From contig CALIZS010000045.1 of the NCBI GenBank assembly GCA_938028565.1, positions 1 through 52,349 of the forward strand: a stretch of 52,349 nucleotides of DNA, given 5' to 3'. Shown piece after piece: positions 27,252-35,938 of the stretch. A program made the position numbers and the translations under genes. The notes beneath the pieces were generated by a model that had not been told where the DNA came from, did not search any database, and was given only the letters and a program-made list of their open reading frames with translations. The stretch's first letter is position 1; each line of letters begins with the position of its first letter. Source of the DNA: an uncultured Atopobium sp. (lineage in GTDB: Bacteria > Actinomycetota > Coriobacteriia > Coriobacteriales > Atopobiaceae).

Positions 27252-28559
27252 ATGTTTGAAGGAAAGTTAGCAACAACAGAAAAGAACATTCTGCTCTACG
27301 AATGGTCAAATTATATTAATTCAAGCGTTCTGATTTGGACCATCTTAACCCTCTACTATCTTTGGCGTGGTTTAAGTTATTTTGATATTGCACTAGTTCA
27401 GAGTGTTGGAGCAATAGCTACAGCAGTGCTTGAGATTCCAACAGGATGGATATCTGATCGTTGCGGGCATCATATTGTTTTAAAAATTGCTTCTTTTTCT
27501 AGACTTGTGGCAATAGTGACTTTAACTTTTGCAAATAGTTTTTTATTGATGGTGGCTTCTGAATTATTCTTTTCTTTAGCAAGTGCGTCACAGTCAGGAG
27601 CTGGAAGTGCTTTTCTTTTCGAGGCAACGAGTGCAAATTCCAGGATGGATAGGAAGAATGGAACATATGCTCTAATTCTTTCAAAAATGACAGGAGCTCA
27701 GTCGATCATTAGAATTACTGTTCGTTTAATAGCTCCTGTTCTTTTTAGTATCAATCCTTTGATTCCTTTTGTTATTTCGATCTTTGTATATTTTCTTGGG
27801 CTATTAGTCACTTTGGAATTTAAAGAAAATAATGTAAGCCCTAATAGAAGAAACAATTGCCTACCAGAAGAAGATGGATTTATAAGGACTAGAACTAGTA
27901 AATTGAATCTGAAAGAAAATGTACAAACATTTTTTCAGGAACTTATAAAGATTGTGAAAACAAATATATTTATTTCGCTTTGTACAGTTTCAGCAATTTC
28001 ATTAATTTTAGTTAGTAATTACAGCCAGTTTATTGCCCCAAATTTAACCAGTATGGGATTTGATATAAAGTTCTTAGGGATTGTTACTGCTGCTGCAAGT
28101 TTAGGCGAGTTTTTTGGGTCAAAGCTTACAGCAAAGATAGTAAAAACACTTAAAGACTCTTATAAGAAATCCACTGGAGATATTATTGCGTTTTCAGGAA
28201 ACGTAGAATTTCTCGTTATTTTAGGCATTCTTTTCGTGATTGCAATCTTGATGCTATGCGCTGGGCTAATCCCAAGTATATACGTATGTATTTTTACTTA
28301 TGTAGCGATTAATTTATTTTCAACCACTTTAAGTATTTTGATAAACAATCAAATGAATTTAATCGCTGAAGAGAATAATCGCGCAACATTACTTTCTGTA
28401 TCAAATCAGATTGAAGAAATCGCATCAGTGGTTTCGGATCCATTAATTGGAATTGCCTTAGACTTTTCAGGATTTGGAACAACTTATGTTGGTTTAGGCT
28501 GTATTACTCTTGTGGTAATAGCCCTTATTTTTAGTATCCATTACAGGAAATATAGATAG
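27252..28559 (+). CDS. Major facilitator superfamily transporter
   Basis: A 435-residue polytopic membrane protein with about 12 hydrophobic helices. It has an MFS motif A-like loop (DRCGHHIVLK) after helix 2 and a charged central loop around residues 200-225. The conserved start TEKNILLYEWSNYINSSVLIW and ALVQSVGAIATAVLEIPTGWISD resemble small multidrug or metabolite exporters of Firmicutes. The substrate is unknown. Base composition is clearly lower in GC than the flanks, with A/T-ending codons and Firmicute-like usage, which points to recent transfer. It has its own TATAAT-type promoter near 27200 and the ribosome-binding site AGAGGAA. Confidence 0.88.
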   Translation: MFEGKLATTEKNILLYEWSNYINSSVLIWTILTLYYLWRGLSYFDIALVQSVGAIATAVLEIPTGWISDRCGHHIVLKIASFSRLVAIVTLTFANSFLLMVASELFFSLASASQSGAGSAFLFEATSANSRMDRKNGTYALILSKMTGAQSIIRITVRLIAPVLFSINPLIPFVISIFVYFLGLLVTLEFKENNVSPNRRNNCLPEEDGFIRTRTSKLNLKENVQTFFQELIKIVKTNIFISLCTVSAISLILVSNYSQFIAPNLTSMGFDIKFLGIVTAAASLGEFFGSKLTAKIVKTLKDSYKKSTGDIIAFSGNVEFLVILGILFVIAILMLCAGLIPSIYVCIFTYVAINLFSTTLSILINNQMNLIAEENNRATLLSVSNQIEEIASVVSDPLIGIALDFSGFGTTYVGLGCITLVVIALIFSIHYRKYR

Positions 28560-28689
28560 TCATAATCTCAACTTCTCATAATCTATTGGGTTAAAGTTAT
28601 CTGGAAAGTTTACGTGAACATACACTCACGAGCCGGCAAATGATATCCTTGTAGTGTCAAATTTTCGCACTGTGGTCTTTGGAGGACAC

Positions 28690-29892
28690 ATGCTTAGTTC
28701 TGTCGAAATCAAACCCGATGTCTACTTTGTAGGCGCCCTTGACTGGAACGCTCGCGAGTTCCACGGCTACACCACTGAGCAGGGCATTACCTACAATGCA
28801 TACCTTATCTTGGACGAGAAGGTCACGCTTATTGACACCGTCAAGCGTCCATTCTCCGAGGAGCTGGTCGAGCGCATTAAGAGCATCATCGATCCAGCAA
28901 AGATTGACGTTCTGATCTGCAACCATATTGAGATGGACCACTCCGGCAGCGTTCCTCGCATTCTGGAGCTCGCGCCAAACGCCGAGGTCTACGCAAGCGC
29001 ACCTCAGGGCGTCAAGGAGCTCAAGGCTTTCTATGGCGAGAATATCAACGTCAACGGCGTAAAGACGGGCGATACGCTCAACATTGGTAAGCGCACTCTG
29101 ACCTTTGTGCAGACCCCAATGGTCCACTGGCCAGACAACATGGTCACGTATTCCGACTACGATAAGATCCTCTTCTCCAACGACGCATTTGGTCAGCATT
29201 ACGCTTCAACCACTCGCTTTGAAGACGAGTCCGACTACTGCGAGGTTATGAAGCAGGCTCGCAAGTACTACGCAAACATCGTTCTCCCTTACGGTCGTCA
29301 GGCTGACTCTGCTGTTACCGCAGTTAAAGGTATTGGTCTGGAGAACATCGATATTATCGCCCCAGCTCACGGCGTTGCATGGCGCTCCCACATTGCCGAC
29401 ATCATCTCCAAGTACGAGGAGTGGACTACCGGCAAACTTGAGGAGAAAGCCCTGGTTGTATACGACTCCATGTGGGGCTCAACCGACAAGATGGCTCACG
29501 CTCTCTTGGACGGTTTTCTGGCTGAAGGTATTCCTGCCCAGCTCATCGACCTCAAAGAGACTCACATCTCCAACGTCATGTATCACTTCCTGGATTCTAA
29601 GTATGTCTGCGTTGGTTCGCCTACGCTGAACTCTAAGTTCTTGCCTACCGTTTCTTCGTTCCTGACCTATATGAGCGGCCTTTCTCCAAAGAATGACCAC
29701 CGTATTGGCTTTGCGTTTGGTTCTTACGGCTGGGCTCCACTTGGACCAAAGATGGTTCAGGCCGAGCTTGAGGCAGCTGAGTTTACTATGCCACTGCCTG
29801 TTCACGCTATCGGTTGGCTTCCTTCCGACGAGGACCTGGACGCTGTTCGTGCGCAGGTCAAGGACCTGGTCGAGGCTGGCAAGCAGCTCTAA
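28690..29892 (+). CDS. fprA: FprA-family A-type flavodiiron protein
   Basis: A 400-residue flavodiiron oxidase that reduces O2 to water, and possibly NO, protecting anaerobes. The N-terminal metallo-beta-lactamase fold holds the diiron ligands: His79, Glu81, Asp83 and His84 in NHIEMDHSG, His146 in VHWPDN, Asp165 in SNDAFGQH, and His in APAHGVAW. The C-terminal flavodoxin domain begins ALVVYDSMWGSTDKMA, the FMN phosphate loop. No rubredoxin or reductase extension is present, so an external electron donor is needed. The start at 28690 is supported by TTGGAGGA. Functionally grouped with the superoxide reductase and Dps in this window. Confidence 0.96.
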   Translation: MLSSVEIKPDVYFVGALDWNAREFHGYTTEQGITYNAYLILDEKVTLIDTVKRPFSEELVERIKSIIDPAKIDVLICNHIEMDHSGSVPRILELAPNAEVYASAPQGVKELKAFYGENINVNGVKTGDTLNIGKRTLTFVQTPMVHWPDNMVTYSDYDKILFSNDAFGQHYASTTRFEDESDYCEVMKQARKYYANIVLPYGRQADSAVTAVKGIGLENIDIIAPAHGVAWRSHIADIISKYEEWTTGKLEEKALVVYDSMWGSTDKMAHALLDGFLAEGIPAQLIDLKETHISNVMYHFLDSKYVCVGSPTLNSKFLPTVSSFLTYMSGLSPKNDHRIGFAFGSYGWAPLGPKMVQAELEAAEFTMPLPVHAIGWLPSDEDLDAVRAQVKDLVEAGKQL

Positions 29893-29910
29893 TCTAGCGG
29901 TAAATTGAGC

Positions 29911-29945
29911 AAGACCCCCACATTCATGCTGAATGTGGGGGTCTT
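29911..29945 (+). terminator. Intrinsic terminator of fprA
   Basis: A perfect 16-bp stem AAGACCCCCACATTCA with its complement, a 3-nt loop and TTTT. Confidence 0.95.
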
Positions 29946-29983
29946 TTGCTGTAGAGGGAGTTAAGCGGGTAAGAATGATGCAA

Positions 29984-30049
29984 GTGACCCCGAAGTGGCC
30001 CCGAAGTGGCCCCGAAGCGACTCCGAAATAATCCCAGAGTGACCCCGAA
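29984..30049 (+). repeat. 11-bp minisatellite, six units
   Basis: Six head-to-tail units of consensus GTGGCCCCGAA with exact 11-bp period. Units 1, 2, 3 and 6 are nearly identical; units 4 and 5 have diverged. Confidence 0.9.
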
Positions 30050-30051
30050 GT

Positions 30052-30199
30052 GGTAAAAAATGCGTTTAGTTGGAGAATACAGGATTTTGCATATAGTGTT
30101 TCCCCAGATAAAAATTTTCAGTGCGGTAAAAAATCGTCTTAGTTGGGGATAAATTGGCTAATTTTAAGTTTTCATTTCCAACTAAACGGGTTTTTTACC
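30052..30199. mobile_element. MITE-like element with terminal inverted repeats
   Basis: The left end GGTAAAAAATGCGTTTAGTT (30052 on) is repeated inverted at the right end (30175-30199), with about 22 of 25 positions matching. A third, direct copy lies inside at 30125-30148. 148 bp, AT-rich and non-coding. No transposase or clear target duplication is seen, so the mobile nature is inferred. Confidence 0.4.
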
Positions 30200-30403
30200 T
30201 TTTTCGGCACATAATTTTAGGCGTGAAAGTTACGTATTCATGGCAATGAATTAATTGAGTAAGTTATTCAAAATTCTGTATCAAATATTGAGAACTGCTT
30301 ATTAATCGGAATTGACATCGAAAAATAGAGAACTAAACCATCAAAATTGCGGTTTGAACCGCAGAAAAGTGATTCGCGTCGCGGGAAAAGCGTGCTGCCC
30401 GTA

Positions 30404-30478
30404 TAGTTGACGTCATCACGCCGCGTTTCCGTCAGCCGCGCCGTGTAACTCGCGCTTAGTTGACGCTATCACCTCGCG
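30404..30478 (+). repeat. Imperfect direct repeat TAGTTGACG..ATCAC..CGCG
   Basis: Two 22-bp copies at 30404-30425 and 30457-30478 differ at four or five positions. A partial third copy (ATCACGCCGCCGCTTCCG) follows near 30492. Confidence 0.65.
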
Positions 30479-30624
30479 GAGTCGTCCGCTCCATCACGCC
30501 GCCGCTTCCGACACCGCCAGTCTTCCAGCGTTTCATGGCGAGACTGTGTCAAATTCCTGAAGACTACAAGGTAGAGCGCGTTAGAGTACAATAGTCTGTA
30601 CAAAAAGTAACTTCGAAGAGGTAG

Positions 30625-31983
30625 GTGCCCATACACTCGATGGACATTGCGTTAAGTATTGGAATAACTCTGCTGCTTACCCTGGTAAACGGCTTCTTTT
30701 CTGCGGCTGAGATGGCCATTGTTAGCGCTCGTCGTGCAGCGCTTGAGGCGGACGTGGACGAGGGTGATCCAAGAGCCTTGGCCGTCATTGATATTGCCAC
30801 TGATCGTGGATATTTTCTTGCAACAATTCAGGTTGCAATTACCCTGGTAGGCTTTGCATCTTCGGCATTTGCGGCAACAAGCCTTTCCGAGCCATTCGGC
30901 GCTTGGCTTGTCAGCATTGGTGCTCATGCTGACCTGGCGCTTCCTTTGGCGGTTGTGGTTATTACGCTGATCGTTTCGTTCTTCTCCGTGGTCATCGGCG
31001 AGCTGGTTCCAAAGAGCATTGGCCTGGCAAATTCCGAGGCAGTGGCCAAGGCCGTGGTTGGCCCCATGAGGACGTTTATGAAGATTGCGCGCCCACTCGT
31101 ATTTATTACGTCTGCTTCGGCAGATGCGGTTACCACGCTCATGGGCATTGACACTACCAACGACCATCAAGAGGTCACCGAGGAAGAGCTCCGCTACATT
31201 GTCAAGGATTCTGAGGACCTCTCTGAAGAAGAAAAATCCATGATCCACGAGGTCATCGAGATGGGCGACACCGTTGTCCGTGAGGTAATGGTCCCGCGCG
31301 TTGATATGACCGCCATGGAGGACACCGCAACTATCAGCGAGGTCCTTCGCGTCATGCGCCAAACAGGTTTCTCGCGCATCCCTATCTACCACGAGAATAT
31401 CGACCGCATCGTGGGCATCGCTCACATCAAAGATTTGCTGGAACCAGCGCTTGATCAGCACGATAGTGACGAGAAGATCGCGCGCTTCGTACGTTCCGCT
31501 GACTATGTACCTGATACCAAAGACATCATCCCTCTGCTCACTGAGATGCGGATAAGCCGCGACCAGATGGTTATTGTTGTTGATGAGTACGGAGGAACCG
31601 CGGGCGTCATTACTGTTGAGGACATCGTCGAGGAAATTGTCGGCGAAATTGAGGATGAGTTTGATCCGGACAACAAGTATCTGACCCAGCTCTCTGACAG
31701 AGAATGTCTGGTAGACGGTCGTTTCTCGCTTAATGATGCTGCTGAGTTGGGCTGGCCGGTGGGGGAGTCCGAGGAGTATGAGACTATCGCTGGCTTTGTG
31801 CTGGATTTAGCTGGTCATCTGCCTCGCCCGGGTGAGTCGTTTGAGAAGGACGGCTACGTGTTCCGCGTGCAGTCGATGCGTCGCCGACGCTTGTCTTTGC
31901 TGCGCGTAATTGCTCCGGAGCCACAGGTAGACGGTGAATCTGAACCAGCTAGCGAAAACTCAAACACATCAGAAAATGAATAA
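30625..31983 (+). CDS. CNNM/CorC (hemolysin C-like) membrane protein
   Basis: A 452-residue protein of the UPF0053/CNNM family, linked to Mg2+ or Co2+ export and homeostasis. The DUF21 membrane domain (about 1-150, three to four helices, NGFFSAAEMAIVSARRA) is followed by two CBS domains (about 205-330, including FSRIPIYHENIDRIVGIAHIKDLL and VDEYGGTAGVITVEDIVEEIVGEI). A CorC_HlyC transporter-associated domain ends it (about 345-430, DGRFSLNDAAELGW). The start is taken as GTG at 30625 with GAGG close by. An ATG at 30640 (MDIALSIG) is an equally possible start. Ends in an acidic tail. It may share a role in Mg2+ balance with the NRAMP/MgtE-like operon downstream. Confidence 0.93.
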   Translation: MPIHSMDIALSIGITLLLTLVNGFFSAAEMAIVSARRAALEADVDEGDPRALAVIDIATDRGYFLATIQVAITLVGFASSAFAATSLSEPFGAWLVSIGAHADLALPLAVVVITLIVSFFSVVIGELVPKSIGLANSEAVAKAVVGPMRTFMKIARPLVFITSASADAVTTLMGIDTTNDHQEVTEEELRYIVKDSEDLSEEEKSMIHEVIEMGDTVVREVMVPRVDMTAMEDTATISEVLRVMRQTGFSRIPIYHENIDRIVGIAHIKDLLEPALDQHDSDEKIARFVRSADYVPDTKDIIPLLTEMRISRDQMVIVVDEYGGTAGVITVEDIVEEIVGEIEDEFDPDNKYLTQLSDRECLVDGRFSLNDAAELGWPVGESEEYETIAGFVLDLAGHLPRPGESFEKDGYVFRVQSMRRRRLSLLRVIAPEPQVDGESEPASENSNTSENE

Positions 31984-32029
31984 CTAAAAGAATGATTACA
32001 ATAGAGTGGACCAATAGAAAGAGGTTGAA

Positions 32030-32893
32030 ATGGCGCAGTTGATTTCTATCAAAAAAGTTGTGGTAGGACCTAAAAACTTGACCGCTACCGTTGAGCTTTC
32101 GGCCAAGGCGCCACGTTTGACCTCAGAAAATCCTGAGGCAACTAAACGTTTGCTTGAGCTTCTTCCAGGCCTCTCCGAGCACCTGTGCTTGGGTGATGCG
32201 GACGCTCGTTTTGGGCTTGTTGCAGAAGACACCGAGGTTGCGCACTTGCTTGAGCATGTAACCGTTGAGCTCCTGGCTCTGACTAACCTCGCAGGAGACG
32301 TTACTTCCGGCAAGACTTCTCTGGTAGATTCCCGTCGCGGCCTCTACGAGATTATCCTCGCATGTCCAGACGACGTGCTGGTTGCGGCTTCGCTTTCCAG
32401 CGCTGTATGGCTTCTCAATTGGGCATATGGCAACCAGGAGGACGCCGATCCAGACATCAACGCAATCGTCTCTGGCCTTGTTGCGCTCATCCAGAGCCTT
32501 GATGGCGAGAAGAACGATGAGCTTGCAGACTCCACAGAACCTGAGGTGGACGCTGTTCCCCAGGCAGAAAGTGTAGAGGCACGGGATTACGTTGCCGACA
32601 ACTCCTCCGAGGACGTTGCTGATGCAGCGGCTGCCGATGCAATTGAGGCTGAGGCTGCTGACACTGAGGAGAACAACGCCGAGGTCGCAGGTATTGACGC
32701 GGCTGACGAGGACGCGCCCGCTGCCGACGTCGATCCCGCTGCTGACGCCGCCGTGGCACCTGCCGAGGAGGTCATCGCCGATGAGCTTGCTGAGGCAACA
32801 GCAGCTGAGGATGCTACCGACGAATCCAAGGTCACTGATGTCCCCGATGACTGGAACATGATTAACGTTCCTCGTCCAAAGCCCGTTCGATAA
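32030..32893 (+). CDS. Stand-alone domain resembling the cyanophycin synthetase N-terminus, with acidic tail
   Basis: 287 residues. Residues 1-150 include HLLEHVTVELLALTNLAG and GLYEIILACPDDVLVAASLSSAVWLL. Cyanophycin synthetase (CphA1) has a very similar N-terminal stretch (LEHVALELQxLAG ... GVYxVVFEYxEExxGxxAAxxAVxLL), and I infer homology to that domain. The ATP-grasp and Mur-ligase domains of CphA are absent. Residues about 165-275 are a low-complexity Ala/Asp/Glu-rich tail, likely disordered and strongly acidic. In CphA the N-domain holds the growing polymer, so this could bind a polyanion or peptide, but that is speculation. A good ribosome-binding site (AGAGG) is present. It is followed closely by the YtxH gene. 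Confidence 0.75.
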   Translation: MAQLISIKKVVVGPKNLTATVELSAKAPRLTSENPEATKRLLELLPGLSEHLCLGDADARFGLVAEDTEVAHLLEHVTVELLALTNLAGDVTSGKTSLVDSRRGLYEIILACPDDVLVAASLSSAVWLLNWAYGNQEDADPDINAIVSGLVALIQSLDGEKNDELADSTEPEVDAVPQAESVEARDYVADNSSEDVADAAAADAIEAEAADTEENNAEVAGIDAADEDAPAADVDPAADAAVAPAEEVIADELAEATAAEDATDESKVTDVPDDWNMINVPRPKPVR

Positions 32894-32950
32894 ACGCTCT
32901 TATTGCGGTATGATTACGTACAGCGTTTTGCTGTTTAACAGGAGGTACTT

Positions 32951-33412
32951 ATGAGCAAGAAGTCTGCTGGTTTCTTTCTAGGCGCTGTATTTGGCGCTGC
33001 TGCTGGCGCTGTAGCTGGTCTTTTCCTGGCTCCACGTTCCGGCGAGGAGACTCGCGCTTTGGCTGCAGATGCTGTCAATGACGCATGGGATTCCGCACTT
33101 GATTCTTATGAGCGCACATCTAAGGTTGTGAGCACTAAGATTGACGAGGTCAAGCCTACTGTTGACGCAAAGACCGACGAGCTCCGCGCAAAGGTTGACC
33201 TTGCTCGCGAGCGCATGGATCAGCTCCGTGAGTCACTTTCTGACGCTGTGACCTCTGCTTCTAACACTGTCGCAGATGCTGCTGATGTTGTTGCAGACTC
33301 CTTTGTTGTTCCAGAGCCAACCGCCACAACCGCTGAGGCTCAGGCTGTTCGCATCGAGAACGTTGAGTCCCACGAGCAGGAGAACGCTGGCGAGGGCTAC
33401 CAGGAGGCATAA
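32951..33412 (+). CDS. YtxH-like membrane-anchored protein
   Basis: A 153-residue protein. A single N-terminal membrane segment with small-residue packing (AGFFLGAVFGAAAGAVAGLFLAP, then RSGEETR) is the YtxH signature. Long amphipathic helices follow (about 40-105), then an acidic tail. Such proteins are often in general-stress regulons of Gram-positives, with no defined biochemical role. The ribosome-binding site ACAGGAGG is strong. It is 57 bp after the CphA-N-like gene and followed by a good terminator, so the two may be one unit. Confidence 0.88.
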   Translation: MSKKSAGFFLGAVFGAAAGAVAGLFLAPRSGEETRALAADAVNDAWDSALDSYERTSKVVSTKIDEVKPTVDAKTDELRAKVDLARERMDQLRESLSDAVTSASNTVADAADVVADSFVVPEPTATTAEAQAVRIENVESHEQENAGEGYQEA

Positions 33413-33433
33413 GCCTCACTTACAAGCAATGTG

Positions 33434-33463
33434 ACGGGACGCCTTATGACGTCCCGTTTTTTA
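33434..33463 (+). terminator. Intrinsic terminator after the ytxH-like gene
   Basis: An 8-bp GC-rich stem ACGGGACG / CGTCCCGT, an 8-nt loop and TTTTTT. Confidence 0.92.
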
Positions 33464-33477
33464 TAGAGAGGTTTCAC

Positions 33478-34464
33478 GTGAAAACAACCGAGCTCCTAGG
33501 CGCAAAGGTCCTTCTTCCCAAAAAGCCTGCTACAAAGGGCAAGCACGCGGGAGAAGAGCGGTTTTCCAAGTTAGGAAAAATCCACAACGTGGTTTTTGCA
33601 CCCTTCAAACAGGGTCAGTCCTCGCAGGTAGTGGGCGTGATGGTTCAGAAGCCCGATATTGCTGGCATGATTAAGCAGGATGACGCGTTTGTCACACTGG
33701 AGTCTCTGGAGACCATTGAGCAGGGGCTTTACGTAAAAGATCCCGAGAATAACGTCGATAAGGCTGCAATCAAGCGCTTGAACTTGGACTTTGATACCTG
33801 CATTCTATGGCACGGTATGGAGGCTCGCACTAAGAGCGGAAAAAGTATGGGTTACGTGAGCGGCGCTGAGTTTGACCAGGTTACTGGTGTGGTCTCGGCA
33901 TTTCTTGTGGGTGACGGCGCTGGATCGGAAGCGCTGGTAGGTTCGTTTGCCATCAAGCCTGAGTGGTTGCTTGGCTATTCTAACGGCGCCATGGTCCTCT
34001 CCGATGAGGCAGCAGATGCCCAGCTCACTGGTGGTCTAGCTGCAAAGGCAGGCGAGGGATACGCAGCCGCTGCGGCTAAGGCTTCTGAGGCTACCGCCAA
34101 GGCTGGAAAGGCTGTTGCAGAGGCTACCGAGAAAGGTGCGTTTGCCCTGGGTAAGACGCTGGCCAAGGCAAAACGTGCCATCGAAGATGCTACCGAACCT
34201 GACGCAGAAGACGATTCCGAGCGCCCAGCTCCCGTTGCTGCAGAGGATGTTCGTCTCGAGAAGCCATCTGCGGAGGAGCAAGGTGAGGCAGACAAGTCCG
34301 CCGCTGACAAAGCAGCTGCCAGTAAGCCTACCGCTAAGCCCGCAAGCAAATCATCTACACAGGCAACCGCTAACAAGGCGGCTAAGGGTTTTGGTATGCA
34401 GCTTGGCCGCATGGGCAAGATGTTCTCTGACTTTAAGGATGAGTTTGACAAGGCAAGCAAGTAA
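33478..34464 (+). CDS. PRC-barrel domain protein with Ala/Lys-rich tail
   Basis: A 328-residue protein. The N-terminal half carries two PRC-barrel-like segments (LLGAKVLLPKKP... IHNVVFAPFK... VVGVMVQKPDIAGMI, and again MGYVSGAEFDQVTGVVSAFLVGDG). PRC-barrels occur in RNA-processing and photosynthetic proteins and mediate binding. The second half is a long Ala/Lys/Glu repeat region that should form extended helix, with a basic C-terminus (KAAKGFGMQLGRMGKMF). The start is GTG at 33478, preceded by AGAGAGG. Another PRC-like domain opens the MgtE-like protein downstream. Role unknown. Confidence 0.82.
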   Translation: MKTTELLGAKVLLPKKPATKGKHAGEERFSKLGKIHNVVFAPFKQGQSSQVVGVMVQKPDIAGMIKQDDAFVTLESLETIEQGLYVKDPENNVDKAAIKRLNLDFDTCILWHGMEARTKSGKSMGYVSGAEFDQVTGVVSAFLVGDGAGSEALVGSFAIKPEWLLGYSNGAMVLSDEAADAQLTGGLAAKAGEGYAAAAAKASEATAKAGKAVAEATEKGAFALGKTLAKAKRAIEDATEPDAEDDSERPAPVAAEDVRLEKPSAEEQGEADKSAADKAAASKPTAKPASKSSTQATANKAAKGFGMQLGRMGKMFSDFKDEFDKASK

Positions 34465-34492
34465 TAAACTGCAGATAAACACATAAAACAAA

Positions 34493-34522
34493 GGGCGAGA
34501 AGATCGATCTTCTTGCCCTTTT
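34493..34522. terminator. Palindromic terminator from inverted GGCGAGAAG motifs
   Basis: GGGCGAGAAGATC and GATCTTCTTGCCC form a 13-bp stem (one G-T pair), followed by TTTTTG on the plus strand. Second case of the dispersed motif acting in a terminator. Confidence 0.88.
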
Positions 34523-34585
34523 TGTGTTGTAGTTGCGTGGCATTAAGCTGCGCATGGAGCTCACGTGCCAGTGGAACTACAAGTG

Positions 34586-35938
34586 CTACAAGCCCATGGC
34601 CTGCAGAATGAACATCACAATGGTTAGGATGATGACGGTGATGATGGTAAACCAGGTCAGCGCGTTCCAGATGCGTCCGTTGGCGTACTTGCCCATGATG
34701 TGTTTGTCGGCCGCGATGATAACCATAAAGACAAGCAGAATTGGCAGCAGAATACCGTTGATGACCTGGGCGGCCATCATGATGCCAAAGAGACTCATGC
34801 CTGGGATCAGAACAACCAGCGCAGAAATGACCAGGACGGTTGTAATAATGCCATGGTAGACGGGGGCCTCCTGCCAGCTACGGTCGGCTCCGCGCTCCCA
34901 ACCAAATGCCTCGCAGATAGCGCTTGCTGTAATGCCTGGTAGAACGCATGCTGCAAGGAAGGACGCGCCAACCATACCCAGTGCAAAGAGGGTACTAGCA
35001 TACTGACCCGCAAGTGGTTCAAGTGCGCGAGCAGCGTCGGCAGCAGAGTCAACAGAGATTCCGCGAGGGAAGAGGACAGCACCGGTGGTCAGCATAATGA
35101 ACCAGGTGATAACCTCGGCCAGGACTGCGCCGGCAACATTGTCTGCACGCTGTGCTGGAATATCGCTGGTATCAAGGTTCTTCTCGACAACATTTGATGC
35201 AACCAAGAAGATCATGTACGGGCTGATGGTAGTACCAATATTTGCAACCAAGAGGGAAATGTAGGATGGGTCTGCGGAAGGCTGCGGAATGATGGTGACG
35301 CGCAGAGCCTCGCCCCAGTCTGGTTGAGCAAGCACGCCAGCCACCACATATGTGACAAAAATGCAGCTAATTGCCAGCAGAATTTTCTCGATGCGACGGT
35401 ATGATCCGCCAACGGTCAAGAGCCACACCATCAGAGCGCTGATAGGAACCGAGACGTACGTAGGGATGCCAAAGAGCTCCATACTAGACGCAATACCTGC
35501 GAATTCGGAGAAGGTAACAGCAATGTTGGAGAGCAGCAGCGCACCCATTGCCAGGGTAGACAGGCGGATGCCAAAGCGCTCGCGCACCAGCGATGCAATG
35601 CCTTTACCGGTAACGCAACCCATTCGAGCTGCGGTTTCTTGAACAACAATCAGCAGGAAGCACATAAGAGGCACGGTCCATAGCTGCGAGTAGCCAAAGG
35701 TTGCGCCCGCGCTGGAGTAGGTTGCAATGCCACCGGCATCGTTACCAGCAAAAGCGGCGAGAAGACCAGGACCCATTGCCATCAAGATGTACTTGAGGCT
35801 GTTTTTGTTGACCGGAGCTTTTTGCTTAGACGTGTGTTTGCTCTGATCGAGTGCGCTGTTGTTGGTCACAGAAAGCTCTTTAGCAGCTTCCTGTTCTGTG
35901 ATTGCGTCCTCTACCTCGGCGTTGTTCTCTTGCGCCAT
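34586..35938 (-). CDS. NRAMP-related divalent metal transporter, NRMT-like (probably Mg2+)
   Basis: A 450-residue, about 11-helix transporter of the NRAMP fold (MGPGLLAAFAGNDAGGIATYSSAGATFGY). The transition-metal site is altered. The helix-1 DPGN motif is DAGG, and the helix-6 MPH motif is SPY (TTISPYMIFLVASNVVEK), so the Met that selects Mn/Fe and the helix-1 Asn are lost. NRAMP-related Mg2+ transporters (NRMT), known from Eggerthella lenta and clostridia, likewise lack this Met, so Mg2+ uptake is the best inference. The ATG follows directly on the TAA of the MgtE-like gene with no gap, which means tight coupling. The N-terminal 35 residues are a charged cytoplasmic tail. Confidence 0.88.
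   Translation of the reverse strand: MAQENNAEVEDAITEQEAAKELSVTNNSALDQSKHTSKQKAPVNKNSLKYILMAMGPGLLAAFAGNDAGGIATYSSAGATFGYSQLWTVPLMCFLLIVVQETAARMGCVTGKGIASLVRERFGIRLSTLAMGALLLSNIAVTFSEFAGIASSMELFGIPTYVSVPISALMVWLLTVGGSYRRIEKILLAISCIFVTYVVAGVLAQPDWGEALRVTIIPQPSADPSYISLLVANIGTTISPYMIFLVASNVVEKNLDTSDIPAQRADNVAGAVLAEVITWFIMLTTGAVLFPRGISVDSAADAARALEPLAGQYASTLFALGMVGASFLAACVLPGITASAICEAFGWERGADRSWQEAPVYHGIITTVLVISALVVLIPGMSLFGIMMAAQVINGILLPILLVFMVIIAADKHIMGKYANGRIWNALTWFTIITVIILTIVMFILQAMGL

Larger units (their letters stand above)
29946..30624. other. Gene-free, repeat-rich intergenic region
   Basis: About 680 bp with no credible coding frame. From left to right: an 11-bp tandem array (29984-30049), a 148-bp element with inverted ends (30052-30199), an AT-rich spacer, and a GC-rich stretch with imperfect 22-bp repeats (30404-30530). 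It ends in the leader of the CNNM gene. This is a hotspot for small repeats, unlike any other intergenic space here. Confidence 0.6.

Noticed and set aside
30361..30540. GC-rich island as a degenerate gene or rRNA fragment
   Set aside because: No open frame longer than a few dozen codons and no recognisable rRNA or tRNA core; better explained by short repeats.
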